Below are positions 27,358-36,594 of a stretch of 64,000 nt of DNA, piece after piece; positions within the stretch are counted from its first letter, which is position 1; every line of letters begins with the position of its first letter. The position numbers were made by a program, and so were the translations under genes. This DNA comes from Flagellimonas sp. HMM57 (GTDB taxonomy: Bacteria; Bacteroidota; Bacteroidia; Flavobacteriales; Flavobacteriaceae). The DNA lies in the NCBI RefSeq assembly GCF_021390175.1, contig NZ_CP090004.1, positions 620,001 to 684,000 on the forward strand. Direction: 5' to 3'. Under the pieces are notes generated by a model. That model saw only the letters and a program-made list of their open reading frames with translations. It searched no databases and was not told the origin of the DNA.

Positions 27358-28425
27358 ATGTCCCACAATATAAAGCCAGGCGTTGCCACCGGAGATGAAG
27401 TACAAGCAATTTTCAACCATGCGAAAGAATATGGTTACGCCTTACCCGCAGTAAACGTAATAGGCTCAAATACGATAAATTCCGTATTGGAAACTGCGGC
27501 AGAACTCAACTCTCCCGTAATAGTTCAGTTTTCCAATGGGGGTGCTCAGTTCAATGCTGGTAAAGGTTTATCCAATGAAAACCAAAGAGCTGCTGTTCTG
27601 GGAGCAGTAGCCGGCGCAAAACATGTTCATCAATTGGCAGAAGCCTATGGTGCAACAGTAATATTGCACACAGACCATTGTGCAAAAAAATTATTGCCAT
27701 GGATAGATGGACTTTTGGACGCTAGTGAAGAACATTATGCTACAACTGGCAAGTCATTGTTCAGTTCTCATATGATCGACCTTTCCGAAGAACCCATTGA
27801 AGAAAATATAGAAATCTGCAAGGGGTACTTGGAACGCATGAGCAAGATGGGCATGACCCTAGAAATAGAGCTTGGTGTTACAGGAGGTGAAGAAGATGGT
27901 GTGGACAATACCGATGTTGATGATTCCAAACTTTATACACAACCAGAAGAAGTGGCTTACGCTTACGAAGAACTTTCAAAAGTAAGTCCAAAATTTACGG
28001 TAGCCGCAGCCTTTGGAAACGTTCATGGTGTTTATAAGCCAGGAAATGTAAAGCTTACACCGAAAATCCTTAAGAATTCACAAGAATTTATCGCCAACAA
28101 ATACGGAGTAGCTCATAATCATATCGATTTTGTCTTTCATGGCGGGTCAGGTTCAACAGTTGAGGAAATTCGTGAAGCCATTGGATATGGTGTAATCAAA
28201 ATGAACATTGATACAGATTTACAATACGCATTCCTTTCAGGAGTTAGGGATTACGTCCAGGATAAGTCAGCATATTTGCAGGCACAGATAGGCAATCCAG
28301 ATGGAGATGACCAACCCAATAAAAAGTTTTATGACCCAAGAGTTTGGTTACGTTCAGGGGAGCAAGCATTTGTTACGCGCTTGAAAAAGGCATTTGAAGA
28401 TTTAAATAACATAAACACCCTATAA
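27358..28425 (+). CDS. fbaA: Class II fructose-bisphosphate aldolase
   Basis: Zinc-dependent cleavage of fructose-1,6-bisphosphate in glycolysis. The 355 residues match the class IIA type: [15 protein letters not shown] (about 102-116, zinc His and catalytic Asp), [14 protein letters not shown] (about 170-183), [23 protein letters not shown] (about 260-269) and [10 protein letters not shown]. It has a -7 box of its own and is followed 37 bases later by accD in the same direction. The pairing fbaA-accD is common in Flavobacteriia. Confidence 0.96.
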   Translation: MSHNIKPGVATGDEVQAIFNHAKEYGYALPAVNVIGSNTINSVLETAAELNSPVIVQFSNGGAQFNAGKGLSNENQRAAVLGAVAGAKHVHQLAEAYGATVILHTDHCAKKLLPWIDGLLDASEEHYATTGKSLFSSHMIDLSEEPIEENIEICKGYLERMSKMGMTLEIELGVTGGEEDGVDNTDVDDSKLYTQPEEVAYAYEELSKVSPKFTVAAAFGNVHGVYKPGNVKLTPKILKNSQEFIANKYGVAHNHIDFVFHGGSGSTVEEIREAIGYGVIKMNIDTDLQYAFLSGVRDYVQDKSAYLQAQIGNPDGDDQPNKKFYDPRVWLRSGEQAFVTRLKKAFEDLNNINTL

Positions 28426-28462
28426 GCTTCCGAAAAGGCCGTTTAACTTAAAATTTGATTTT

Positions 28463-29323
28463 ATGTCGTCTTGGTTTAAAAGAAAAGAAAAAGGAATACA
28501 AACAGCTACGGAGGAGAAAAAAGACACCCCCAAGGGACTATGGTACAAGTCCCCCACTGGAAAAATTGTTGAATCTGAAGATTTAGCCAAAAACTTTTAT
28601 GTAAGCCCTGAAGATGATTACCATGTTCGCATTGGCAGTAAAGAATATTTTGAAATCCTTTTTGATGATAACAAATTCAGGGAACTTGATGAGAAATTAT
28701 CATCCAAAGACCCTTTAAAGTTTGTTGATACAAAAAAATACTCAGAGCGTTTAAAAGCTGCACAGCAGAAGACAGGACTTAAAGATGCCATTAGAACAGC
28801 AGTGGGAAAATCTATGGGCAAAGAAATTGTTATTGCCTGTATGGATTTCAGCTTTATCGGAGGTTCTATGGGCAGTGTCGTAGGCGAGAAGATTGCCAGG
28901 GCGATTGATCATGCCAAAAAGAAAAAAGCTCCTTTTTTAATGATTTCAAAATCAGGTGGAGCCCGTATGATGGAAGCAGCTTTATCGCTTATGCAATTGG
29001 CAAAGACCTCTGCCAAACTAGCTCAATTGGCCGAAGCCAAGGTACCTTACATTTCTTTATGTACCGACCCAACAACAGGAGGAACTACTGCTTCTTATGC
29101 TATGCTAGGTGACATTAATATTTCCGAACCTGGTGCATTGATAGGTTTTGCCGGACCAAGAGTCGTAAAGGACACTGTGGGAAAAGATTTGCCAGATGGT
29201 TTCCAAACTTCAGAATTTGTAAAAGAGCATGGATTTTTGGATTTTATAACCCATCGTAGGGATTTAAAAAAGAATGTCAATTTATATATTGATTTGATTC
29301 AGAACCTACCTGTGAGATCTTAG
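28463..29323 (+). CDS. accD: Acetyl-CoA carboxylase carboxyltransferase subunit beta, zinc ribbon lost
   Basis: Part of the enzyme that makes malonyl-CoA for fatty acid synthesis. The carboxyltransferase core is clear: [20 protein letters not shown] (about 129-148), [21 protein letters not shown] (about 163-183, key residues S-GGARM-E-SLMQ), [12 protein letters not shown] and [11 protein letters not shown]. In the N-terminal region where bacterial AccD usually carries a four-cysteine zinc ribbon, this protein reads [10 protein letters not shown] ... [13 protein letters not shown] (about 26-57) with no cysteines, while the surrounding fold pattern is kept. The same appears in other flavobacterial AccD as far as I recall. 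The alpha subunit is not in the window. Confidence 0.93.
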   Translation: MSSWFKRKEKGIQTATEEKKDTPKGLWYKSPTGKIVESEDLAKNFYVSPEDDYHVRIGSKEYFEILFDDNKFRELDEKLSSKDPLKFVDTKKYSERLKAAQQKTGLKDAIRTAVGKSMGKEIVIACMDFSFIGGSMGSVVGEKIARAIDHAKKKKAPFLMISKSGGARMMEAALSLMQLAKTSAKLAQLAEAKVPYISLCTDPTTGGTTASYAMLGDINISEPGALIGFAGPRVVKDTVGKDLPDGFQTSEFVKEHGFLDFITHRRDLKKNVNLYIDLIQNLPVRS

Positions 29324-29331
29324 TTAAAAAG

Positions 29332-29820
29332 ATGAGATTCTTTTCAATCCAGTTAACACTCATTTGTATTCTTTTTTTCTGTTGTTCGTCCAATAATAAT
29401 AATTCGGAATCAGAAGAAACTTCAAGCGATTCAACTAATGAAGACGTTGCACTTGTAACTGAAGTCAATGTTACTGGAAATGAAAATGACTACACATTCA
29501 GTGTAACCATTTCAAGTCCAGATAAAGGATGTAACCAATATGCAGATTGGTGGGAAGTTGTTGATTTGGATGGAAATCTAATTTATCGTAGAATTTTGGC
29601 CCATAGCCATGTAAACGAGCAGCCCTTTTCACGCTCTGGCGGTGCTGTTGCAATCCTAGAAAATATAACGGTCTATGTACGGGCTCACATGAACAACTCA
29701 GGATATGGCAAAAATGTGATGAAGGGCTCGGTAAAAGAAGGGTTTAAAGAATTTGAACTTGGAATTTTCGCCGAAGACTTAGATAAAATAGAGCCTCTTC
29801 CAACTGGTTGTGCTTTTTAA
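29332..29820 (+). CDS. Small lipoprotein of unknown function
   Basis: A 162-residue protein with a lipoprotein signal peptide (hydrophobic stretch about 3-17, lipobox cysteine in FFCC) followed by a Ser/Asn/Glu-rich linker (about 20-38). The mature part looks like one beta-sandwich domain with ISSPDKGCNQYADWWEVVD and IYRRILAHSHVNEQPFSR. I do not recognise a family. It starts 8 bases after accD and ends before the rpsO promoter, so it may be read through from accD. Probably anchored in the outer or inner membrane. Confidence 0.7.
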   Translation: MRFFSIQLTLICILFFCCSSNNNNSESEETSSDSTNEDVALVTEVNVTGNENDYTFSVTISSPDKGCNQYADWWEVVDLDGNLIYRRILAHSHVNEQPFSRSGGAVAILENITVYVRAHMNNSGYGKNVMKGSVKEGFKEFELGIFAEDLDKIEPLPTGCAF

Positions 29821-29875
29821 GATATAGCCGATACGCTCTAATTTAATTTTAGAAGAATTATTTTGAAAAAAGACT

Positions 29876-29883
29876 TATCTTTG
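29876..29883 (+). promoter_or_regulatory. Bacteroidota -7 box (TATCTTTG) before rpsO
   Basis: TATCTTTG lies 54 bases before the rpsO ATG, giving a leader of about 45-50 bases. A TTTTG at 29861-29865 is too close to be a regular -33 element. Confidence 0.55.
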
Positions 29884-29937
29884 CACGCTGATTGAAAGAC
29901 AATCGCATACATAAAAATCATTTAAATAAATATTGGA

Positions 29938-30207
29938 ATGTATTTAACGAAAGAAGTAAAAGCTGAAATCTTTAAGAAACACGGCGGCGCAGAAGGCAAT
30001 ACAGGTTCTACTGAAGGACAGATTGCATTGTTCACACACCGTATCAACCACTTAACAACGCATTTGAAAAGAAACCACAAGGACTACAATACAGAGCGTT
30101 CTTTGGTAAAATTGGTAGGAAAAAGACGTGCTCTTTTAGATTATCTAAAGAAAAAAGATATTGAAAAGTACCGTTCTTTGATTAAAGAATTAGGTATCAG
30201 AAAATAA
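29938..30207 (+). CDS. rpsO: 30S ribosomal protein S15
   Basis: Primary 16S rRNA-binding protein of the small subunit platform. The 89 residues match S15 end to end: GSTEGQIALFTHRINHLTTHLKRNHKDY (key residues GS-E-QIA-T-RI-LT-HLK-H-D), SLVKLVGKRRALLDYLKKKD and the C-terminal YRSLIKELGIRK. It is followed by a strong terminator and then pnp, the same rpsO-pnp order seen in many bacteria. Confidence 0.97.
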   Translation: MYLTKEVKAEIFKKHGGAEGNTGSTEGQIALFTHRINHLTTHLKRNHKDYNTERSLVKLVGKRRALLDYLKKKDIEKYRSLIKELGIRK

Positions 30208-30214
30208 AAAACTA

Positions 30215-30240
30215 GGGGAAGCTTTGGCTTCCCCTTTTAT
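30215..30240 (+). terminator. Terminator after rpsO
   Basis: GGGGAAGC (30215-30222), loop TTTG, and its exact complement GCTTCCCC (30227-30234) are followed by TTTTATTTT. Confidence 0.9.
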
Positions 30241-30325
30241 TTTGGCTAAACTTGTTTAGCAATTGCAAAATCCTAATCATAAATTAGGTAAACACAAAAA
30301 GCTGCCTACAGTTTTTCATTGGTCA

Positions 30326-30416
30326 GTGCCACAGGCACACACAACAACAACACAACCCGACCGTCCGGATGGCGGTAGACCAAATGTTTAATAACCCGTG
30401 TAAACTATGAACGGGT
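30326..30416 (+). promoter_or_regulatory. Structured pnp leader with three hairpins
   Basis: Between the rpsO terminator and pnp lie three short inverted repeats: GTGCC-ACA-GGCAC (30326-30338), ACCGTCC-GGAT-GGCGGT with one bulged T (30360-30376) and ACCCGT-11 bases-ACGGGT (30394-30416), the last 12 bases before the ATG. A CA-rich unstructured stretch (30338-30355) separates the first two. In enterobacteria PNPase controls its own mRNA through such a leader hairpin; here that role is an inference. Confidence 0.4.
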
Positions 30417-30428
30417 AAGATATTTTTT

Positions 30429-32651
30429 ATGATTCCAAAAACTTTTAAAGAGGTCATAGACCTTGGTGACGGTAGAGAGATTTCTATTGAAACCGGAAAA
30501 TTGGCAAAACAGGCCCATGGCTCTGTTGTCGTTCAATCTGGCAAGTGTATGTTATTATGTACAGTTGTGTCCAACTACAAACAAGCAGATGTGGATTTTT
30601 TACCGTTAACGGTAGATTACCGCGAAAAATTTGCTGCCGCTGGGCGTTACCCTGGTGGTTTTTTCAAGCGTGAAGCAAGACCAAGTGACGGTGAAGTATT
30701 GACCATGCGTTTGGTAGACCGTGTTCTTCGTCCGCTTTTCCCTAAGGATTATCATTCCGAAACACAGGTGATGATTCAGTTAATGTCTCATGATGAAGAC
30801 GTAATGCCAGATGCTATGGCGGGTTTAGCCGCTTCTGCAGCTATTCAACTTTCAGATTTTCCATTTGAATGCGCAATTTCTGAAGCTAGAGTTGGTCGTG
30901 TAAATGGCGAATTTGTCATCAATCCAACCAGAGCACAGCTAAAAGAATCCGACATTGACATGATGATAGGTGCTTCTGCAGATTCTGTGATGATGGTTGA
31001 AGGAGAGATGGATGAAATCTCAGAAGAAGAAATGACAGAGGCCATCAAATTTGCGCACGAAGCCATTAAAGTACAATGTGCTGCCCAAATACGATTGGCC
31101 GAGGCTTTTGGGAAGAAAGATGTTAGGGAATATGATCCAGAGCGTGAAGATGAAGATCTTGCCAAAAAGGTACATGACCTTACGTATGATAAAGTTTATG
31201 CAGTTGCAAAAGCAGGTTCTGCCAAACATGAGCGTAGTGCTGCTTTTGATGCTATTAAAGAAGAAATAAAAGCGACTTTTTCTGAAGAGGAGTTAGAAGA
31301 TTTTGGAGATTTAGTATCCAAATACTTCTACAAAGCGGAAAAAGCTGCCGTTAGGGATTTAACCCTCAACGAAGGACTTCGATTAGATGGTAGAAAAACG
31401 GATGAGATTCGACCAATTTGGTGCGAGATCGATTATTTACCTTCGGTTCACGGTTCTTCCATCTTTACAAGAGGAGAAACTCAGGCATTGGCTACGGTTA
31501 CTTTAGGTACATCAAGAGAGGCCAATCAAATAGATATGCCATCTTATGAGGGCGAAGAAACTTTCTATCTGCACTATAACTTCCCTCCTTTTTCAACTGG
31601 TGAAGCTAGACCAATTCGTGGTACATCGCGTAGAGAAGTAGGTCACGGAAACTTGGCGCAACGTGCCTTAAAAGGGATGATTCCTGAAGATTGTCCATAT
31701 ACTGTAAGAGTTGTTTCCGAAGTATTGGAATCCAATGGTTCTTCTTCTATGGCAACAGTTTGCTCTGGTACTATGGCTTTGATGGATGCCGGTGTTCAAT
31801 TAAAAAAACCAGTTTCTGGTATAGCCATGGGATTGATTACTGATACCGATTCTGGAAAGTATGCCGTTTTATCCGATATTTTGGGCGATGAAGATCACTT
31901 AGGAGACATGGATTTTAAAGTGACAGGTACTGCTGATGGTATTACTGCTTGTCAAATGGACATCAAGGTAAAAGGACTTTCCTATGAAATTTTGGTCAAA
32001 GCCTTAATGCAAGCCAAAGATGGTAGATTGCATATTCTAGAAAAGTTGACAGATACTATTGAAACACCAAGAGAAGATGTTAAGTCTTATGCCCCAAAAA
32101 TTGTCACTAAAGTTATTCCAGGAGAATATATTGGTGCCGTAATTGGTTCTGGTGGAAAAGTGATTCAAGAATTGCAAAAAGAAACTAACACTACTATTGT
32201 CATCAACGAAGATCCTGACACTGAAGAAGGTATCGTGGAAATTCTGGGTACTGGACAAGAAGGCATTGATGCGGTTATCGCAAAGATAGAGGCATTAATG
32301 TTCAAACCCGAAGTAGGTAGTGTTTATGAGGTGAAAGTCATTAAAATGCTAGACTTTGGTGCCGTTGTAGAATACATTGAGGCCCCTGGCAACGAAGTAT
32401 TACTGCATGTATCTGAACTAGCTTGGGAGCGCACTGAGAATGTTTCTGATGTAGTGAACATGGGAGATGTCTTTGACGTGAAGTATTTTGGTCTTGACCC
32501 AAGAACCAAAAAAGAAAAAGTTTCCCGCAAAGCCCTTTTGCCAAAACCGGAAGGTTATGTTGAAAGACCTCCAAGACGAGACAAAGGCGATCGTAGAAAT
32601 AGTGGTGACCGCAGAAATGGCAATCGTGATCGAAAGCCAAGAAGGGACTAA
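30429..32651 (+). CDS. pnp: Polyribonucleotide nucleotidyltransferase (PNPase)
   Basis: Phosphorolytic 3'-5' exoribonuclease of mRNA decay. In 740 residues the domains run: first RNase PH core (about 12-145, with [11 protein letters not shown] and [21 protein letters not shown], key residues F-RE-RPSD-E), helical linker, second RNase PH core (about 325-540, with [13 protein letters not shown] and the catalytic [16 protein letters not shown]), KH domain (about 555-615, [11 protein letters not shown]) and S1 domain (about 625-695, [21 protein letters not shown]). A short Arg/Asp-rich tail follows. It is preceded by a structured leader and followed by a strong terminator. Confidence 0.97.
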   Translation: MIPKTFKEVIDLGDGREISIETGKLAKQAHGSVVVQSGKCMLLCTVVSNYKQADVDFLPLTVDYREKFAAAGRYPGGFFKREARPSDGEVLTMRLVDRVLRPLFPKDYHSETQVMIQLMSHDEDVMPDAMAGLAASAAIQLSDFPFECAISEARVGRVNGEFVINPTRAQLKESDIDMMIGASADSVMMVEGEMDEISEEEMTEAIKFAHEAIKVQCAAQIRLAEAFGKKDVREYDPEREDEDLAKKVHDLTYDKVYAVAKAGSAKHERSAAFDAIKEEIKATFSEEELEDFGDLVSKYFYKAEKAAVRDLTLNEGLRLDGRKTDEIRPIWCEIDYLPSVHGSSIFTRGETQALATVTLGTSREANQIDMPSYEGEETFYLHYNFPPFSTGEARPIRGTSRREVGHGNLAQRALKGMIPEDCPYTVRVVSEVLESNGSSSMATVCSGTMALMDAGVQLKKPVSGIAMGLITDTDSGKYAVLSDILGDEDHLGDMDFKVTGTADGITACQMDIKVKGLSYEILVKALMQAKDGRLHILEKLTDTIETPREDVKSYAPKIVTKVIPGEYIGAVIGSGGKVIQELQKETNTTIVINEDPDTEEGIVEILGTGQEGIDAVIAKIEALMFKPEVGSVYEVKVIKMLDFGAVVEYIEAPGNEVLLHVSELAWERTENVSDVVNMGDVFDVKYFGLDPRTKKEKVSRKALLPKPEGYVERPPRRDKGDRRNSGDRRNGNRDRKPRRD

Positions 32652-32675
32652 TTTTTAGTTGACCATTAAATATGT

Positions 32676-32707
32676 AAAAACCCTTGGGAAAATCCCAAGG
32701 GTTTTTT
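32676..32707 (+). terminator. Terminator after pnp
   Basis: AAAAACCCTTGGGA (32676-32689), loop AAA, and TCCCAAGGGTTTTTT (32693-32707) form a perfect stem with a T-run. Confidence 0.92.
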
Positions 32708-32818
32708 CTTTTACAAAAAAATTGCAAATAAATTTTATCAAATTGTAACTTTTTACATTTTCCTACGTATAATCTAATGAGCTTCGGTTCACAAATAAAA
32801 AAAGAAGGGAAAATTTAG

Positions 32819-33682
32819 ATGAGACAGTTAAAAATTACAAAGCAGGTTACCAATAGGGAAACCGCTTCGTTAGACAAATATTTACAGGAAATCGGTAAGG
32901 TTGATTTGATTACTGCCGATGAAGAAGTAGAATTGGCACAACGAATTAAAGCGGGAGACCAAGTAGCCTTAGAAAAATTAACTAAAGCCAACCTCAGGTT
33001 CGTGGTTTCTGTGGCAAAGCAGTACCAAAACCAAGGACTAACACTTCCAGATTTAATTAACGAAGGGAACCTAGGGTTGATCAAGGCAGCACAACGTTTT
33101 GATGAGACCCGTGGATTTAAGTTTATATCCTATGCCGTTTGGTGGATTCGTCAATCCATACTTCAGGCATTGGCGGAACAATCCCGTATTGTTAGGTTGC
33201 CGTTGAACAAAATCGGTTCCATCAATAAAATAAACAAAACGTTTGCTTTTCTGGAGCAAGCACACGAGCGTATACCCTCTGCTGAAGAAATTGCCAAGGA
33301 ATTGGATATGACCGTTGAGGATGTAAAACAATCGTTGAAAAATTCAGGACGTCATGTATCCATGGATGCACCTCTTATAGATGGTGAGGATTCCAATTTA
33401 TACGATGTTTTACGAAGTGGGGAATCCCCAAACCCTGATAAAGATTTGTTGCACGAGTCTTTGCGCACAGAGATTGAACGCGCCCTAGAAACCTTAACAC
33501 CAAGAGAAGCTGATGTTATTCGCCTTTATTTTGGACTGGCAGGACAACATTCCATGACTTTGGAAGAAATTGGTGAAACTTTTGATTTAACAAGAGAAAG
33601 AGTGCGTCAAATTAAGGAAAAAGCAATCAGAAGATTAAAACATACTTCTAGAAGCAAAATATTGAAAACTTACTTGGGGTAA
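32819..33682 (+). CDS. rpoD: Primary sigma factor RpoD (Bacteroidota short type)
   Basis: The 287-residue housekeeping sigma factor that reads TTG/TAnnTTTG promoters. Region 1.2 starts [16 protein letters not shown]; region 2 has [17 protein letters not shown] and the DNA-melting/-7 recognition stretch [20 protein letters not shown]; region 3 is [11 protein letters not shown]; region 4 carries the helix-turn-helix [29 protein letters not shown] (key residues [18 protein letters not shown]). Region 1.1 is missing, as usual in this phylum. It is separated from pnp by a terminator. Identity as primary rather than alternative sigma follows from its close match to the known Bacteroidota pattern. 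Confidence 0.93.
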   Translation: MRQLKITKQVTNRETASLDKYLQEIGKVDLITADEEVELAQRIKAGDQVALEKLTKANLRFVVSVAKQYQNQGLTLPDLINEGNLGLIKAAQRFDETRGFKFISYAVWWIRQSILQALAEQSRIVRLPLNKIGSINKINKTFAFLEQAHERIPSAEEIAKELDMTVEDVKQSLKNSGRHVSMDAPLIDGEDSNLYDVLRSGESPNPDKDLLHESLRTEIERALETLTPREADVIRLYFGLAGQHSMTLEEIGETFDLTRERVRQIKEKAIRRLKHTSRSKILKTYLG

Positions 33683-34240
33683 CCCTAAGATTATCTCACA
33701 AATTACAGTTAAACAAACCTTAAATTTGTTTTTTGGCAAGAAAGTTGTAATTTGTAATCCTACAACAGTTTATCATGACTGTTCGTTTTTTGATTGATGA
33801 ATAAACTCCGGCTGATTACCGGAGTTTTTTCATTTATACTATTTAGTAAACACCTGTTTTTCAGTACGTTTTACTTCATAATTCACAAGAAAGAGAACGT
33901 GACAGCTAATATTTTTCAGTTTAAACTATAAATCAATCTTCCCTTTCAACTGACAACTTAAACGCTTTTTATGTACTAGCTGTGTAAAAACTTTACACCA
34001 TAACTCAATTCTTGTTAAAGTTTTTTAAACTTCTGTCCAACCTTTAATTTCTCGCATACATAGATATTATAAGTGTTACGTATTAATTTAAAGACGGGGG
34101 ATATGAATTTTAGCATATAGGTACAATTCCTAGGTGAGTTGAACCAAGGTTAGCCTTCTAGTTAAGTCCAATGGGGTTTCACCAATGTTATATGGCTTTA
34201 TCTAAATTGTTTATTTTTAAGAAGAATAATCAAATAAGCT
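33683..34240. other. 558-base intergenic region after rpoD
   Basis: Contains the terminator at 33803-33830 and otherwise AT-rich DNA. No open frame with coding character and no tRNA-like cloverleaf was found. The stretch 34080-34200 is less AT-rich than its flanks (GACGGGGG, GGTACAATTCCTAGG, CCAATGGGG) and could be an RNA or the leader of the AraC gene, but I see no defined structure. Confidence 0.4.
33803..33830 (+). terminator. Terminator downstream of rpoD
   Basis: AAACTCCGG (33803-33811), loop CTGATTA, and CCGGAGTTT (33819-33827) with following T residues. It lies 120 bases after the rpoD stop. Confidence 0.88.
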
Positions 34241-35287
34241 ATGGAGTTAAGCAATACTCTTCTTTTCTTTTTTAGCGCATTAGGAGCATTCAATGGCTTG
34301 GTTTTGAGCATGTATTTTATTTGGTTTGCCAAACCAAAACGTATTGCAACCAAGTTCTTGGGGTTTTTATTGTTGATGATGAGCGTTCGGATTGGAAAAT
34401 CCGTTGTATTCTATTTTAAGCCAGATTTAGCTTTCATCTATCTTCAATTAGGACTTTCAGCCTGTTTCTTTATTGGTCCATTTCTATTTTTTTATGTAAA
34501 ATCGGTAATTGAAGTGAATAGCCGTATTGCCAAAACCTGGAAGTATCATATTTTAATTCTTTTACCGCTAATTAGTATTGTAGGTTATTTGTATCCTTTT
34601 AAAACGAATGTAGACCTTTGGAGGCCTTATATAATCTATGGCATATACACACAATGGTTTATTTATATAGTGGCTTCTGGTTGGGTATTGAAGGATACTT
34701 TAAAAAAAATAATAAATAACCCAAGGAAAACTAGCTCTTTTGAAATATGGGTCTTAAGCGTTTTTGGTGGCAATATTATTATTTGTTCAGCATATTATTT
34801 TACAAGTTTTACACATTATTTAGCTGGTGCACTTACATTCTCCTTTCTTTTTTATCTACTCTCACTACTCCTATTTTTAAATCGAAAGAAGAATACCTTC
34901 TTTTTCATACAACCTCAAAAGTATGTAGACAAAAAAATTGAAGCCTCGCAAGCGGAGAATCTATTTGAAAGGTTGGATACCCTTATGGCAGAAAATGAAC
35001 TCTACAAAAACGCCAACTTAAAATCTTCCGATGTTGCCCAAAAACTACAAATTTCCGTTCATCAATTGTCCCAACTTTTAAATGATAATGCCGGAAAAAG
35101 CTTTCCCCTGTTCATAAATGAATATCGTATTGAAAAAGCTCGGCAGATGCTAACAGAAAGCCAGCACTTAACGCTGGAAAGTATTGGCTACGAGTGTGGT
35201 TTTAATTCAAAATCAACATTTTACACTTCTTTCAAAAAAATAATAGGTACCACACCCGCCAAGTACAAAGCGCAATTACAGGGTTAA
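34241..35287 (+). CDS. AraC-family regulator with N-terminal multi-pass membrane domain
   Basis: About 215 residues of N-terminal hydrophobic helices (roughly 5-27, 38-58, 68-88, 100-120, 132-152, 168-190, 196-216) precede a cytoplasmic AraC-type DNA-binding domain. The two helix-turn-helix motifs are SDVAQKLQISVHQLSQLLN (about 263-281) and LESIGYECGFNSKSTFYTSFKKI (key residues I-Y-CGF-S-STFYTSFKK, about 310-332). Such membrane-bound AraC proteins are common in Flavobacteriia and are presumed to sense a ligand in or at the membrane. It lies just before an operon of three exported proteins in the same direction, which it may control. Confidence 0.85.
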   Translation: MELSNTLLFFFSALGAFNGLVLSMYFIWFAKPKRIATKFLGFLLLMMSVRIGKSVVFYFKPDLAFIYLQLGLSACFFIGPFLFFYVKSVIEVNSRIAKTWKYHILILLPLISIVGYLYPFKTNVDLWRPYIIYGIYTQWFIYIVASGWVLKDTLKKIINNPRKTSSFEIWVLSVFGGNIIICSAYYFTSFTHYLAGALTFSFLFYLLSLLLFLNRKKNTFFFIQPQKYVDKKIEASQAENLFERLDTLMAENELYKNANLKSSDVAQKLQISVHQLSQLLNDNAGKSFPLFINEYRIEKARQMLTESQHLTLESIGYECGFNSKSTFYTSFKKIIGTTPAKYKAQLQG

Positions 35288-35371
35288 CATTTATAAATCC
35301 GAACTCCTATTTTATAATATAAAATCAGCTTTTGAAAAAGTACGTGCAATTTGCTGAAAAACAAATCGGCA

Positions 35372-36178
35372 ATGAAAAATACTTTTTTGCTCATCTGCCT
35401 CTTATCAGTTGTAATTGGTTGTAATTCAAAAACTGCCAAAGAGGAGAAATCTTCAGACCCGGAAGAGGTACAAAGTACAACCCCACAAAAGGATAGTATA
35501 TTATTCATAGTATCCAATCAACATACTTATGGGGATACCGATATAAATGCATCCAATCATTTTGCCGAAATAGTTTTGGCCTTTGATGTTCTTAAGAAAG
35601 AAGGATATGTCATAGATTTTGTAAGCCCGGAAGGTGGTGCAATTCCAATAGGTTACCTCAATACTTCGGACTCCATCCAAAAGAAATACTTGTACGATTT
35701 TGAATTCATGAACCTTCTAAAACACACAAAAAAACCGGAAGAAGTTGAAGCTTCAAATTATATGGCCGTTTATTACGGAGGTGGCGGAGCTGCAATGTTC
35801 GGTGTACCGGAAAACAAAGCGATTCAAAAGATCACATTGGAAATCTATGAAAAGAACAATGGAATAGTAGCCGCAATTTGCCATGGCACTGCTGGACTTG
35901 TAAACCTAAAAACTTCAGATGGAAAGTTCATTTATGAAGGTAAGAAAATTAATGGTTTCCCCGATTTGTTCGAAAATATGGATGCCGAATACTACAAACA
36001 ATTCCCTTTTTCCATTGAACAGACCATAAAAACACGAGGAGGTGATTTTGTGTATTCAAAAGAGGGATGGGATAATTATTCGATTGCCGATGGCAAATTA
36101 ATAACAGGACAAGATCCAACTGCCGCAGCATCCGTAGCAACGAAAATAAGTAACGCATTAAAAGACAGTATAAAATGA
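35372..36178 (+). CDS. DJ-1/PfpI-family exported lipoprotein
   Basis: A lipoprotein signal (cysteine in VVIGC, about residue 17) and a Glu/Ser-rich linker are followed by a DJ-1/Hsp31-like domain: FIVSNQHTYGDTD, LAFDVLKKEGYVIDFVSPEGG, YYGGGGAAMFGV and the nucleophile-elbow cysteine in AAICHGTAGL (about residue 173), with the His next to Cys typical of PfpI/Hsp31 types. The ATG at 35372 is used because the signal peptide begins there. It shares a four-base overlap with the next gene. Role unknown; a chaperone, glyoxalase or hydrolase activity is possible by family. Confidence 0.82.
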   Translation: MKNTFLLICLLSVVIGCNSKTAKEEKSSDPEEVQSTTPQKDSILFIVSNQHTYGDTDINASNHFAEIVLAFDVLKKEGYVIDFVSPEGGAIPIGYLNTSDSIQKKYLYDFEFMNLLKHTKKPEEVEASNYMAVYYGGGGAAMFGVPENKAIQKITLEIYEKNNGIVAAICHGTAGLVNLKTSDGKFIYEGKKINGFPDLFENMDAEYYKQFPFSIEQTIKTRGGDFVYSKEGWDNYSIADGKLITGQDPTAAASVATKISNALKDSIK

Positions 36179-36594
36179 AAAAAATTATCACCGCAACGCT
36201 AGTATTGACAGGAATACTTTTTTCCTATTCCCAATCCGAGATTGAAGACATAAACAAGGTCCTCTACGATTATATTGAAGGCACCGCAAATGGAGAACCA
36301 GATAGATTGAACGATGCTTTTGATACAGATTTCAATCTGTACTTCGTTAAAAATGACTCCCTTAAAATCTGGTCTGGGAGACAATATATCAGCAATATTA
36401 AACCCGGTAAAAAAAGTAATCGAATCGGGAAAGTTCTTTCTATTGATTTCGAAGGAAATGCGGCAATGGCAAAAATTGAAATCTTAATGCCCGGCCCAAA
36501 ACGAATTTATACCGACTACTTAATGTTACTCAAAGTAATGGGCAAATGGAAGATAATCCATAAGTCGTTCACTTTTAAAAACTATCCAGAATGA
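36175..36594 (+). CDS. Exported NTF2-like protein (putative lumazine-binding type)
   Basis: A 139-residue protein with a signal peptide ending near SYSQ (about residue 20). The mature part is a cone-shaped NTF2-like fold: a first helix VLYDYIEGTANGEPDRLNDAFD (key residues L-DYI-G-A-GEPDRL, about 29-50), then strands with AMAKIEILMPG and YLMLLKVMGKWKIIHKSF. Flavobacterial proteins of this shape are often annotated as lumazine-binding without proof. Start and stop overlap both neighbours by four bases, so all three genes are translationally coupled. Function unknown. Confidence 0.78.
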   Translation: MKKIITATLVLTGILFSYSQSEIEDINKVLYDYIEGTANGEPDRLNDAFDTDFNLYFVKNDSLKIWSGRQYISNIKPGKKSNRIGKVLSIDFEGNAAMAKIEILMPGPKRIYTDYLMLLKVMGKWKIIHKSFTFKNYPE

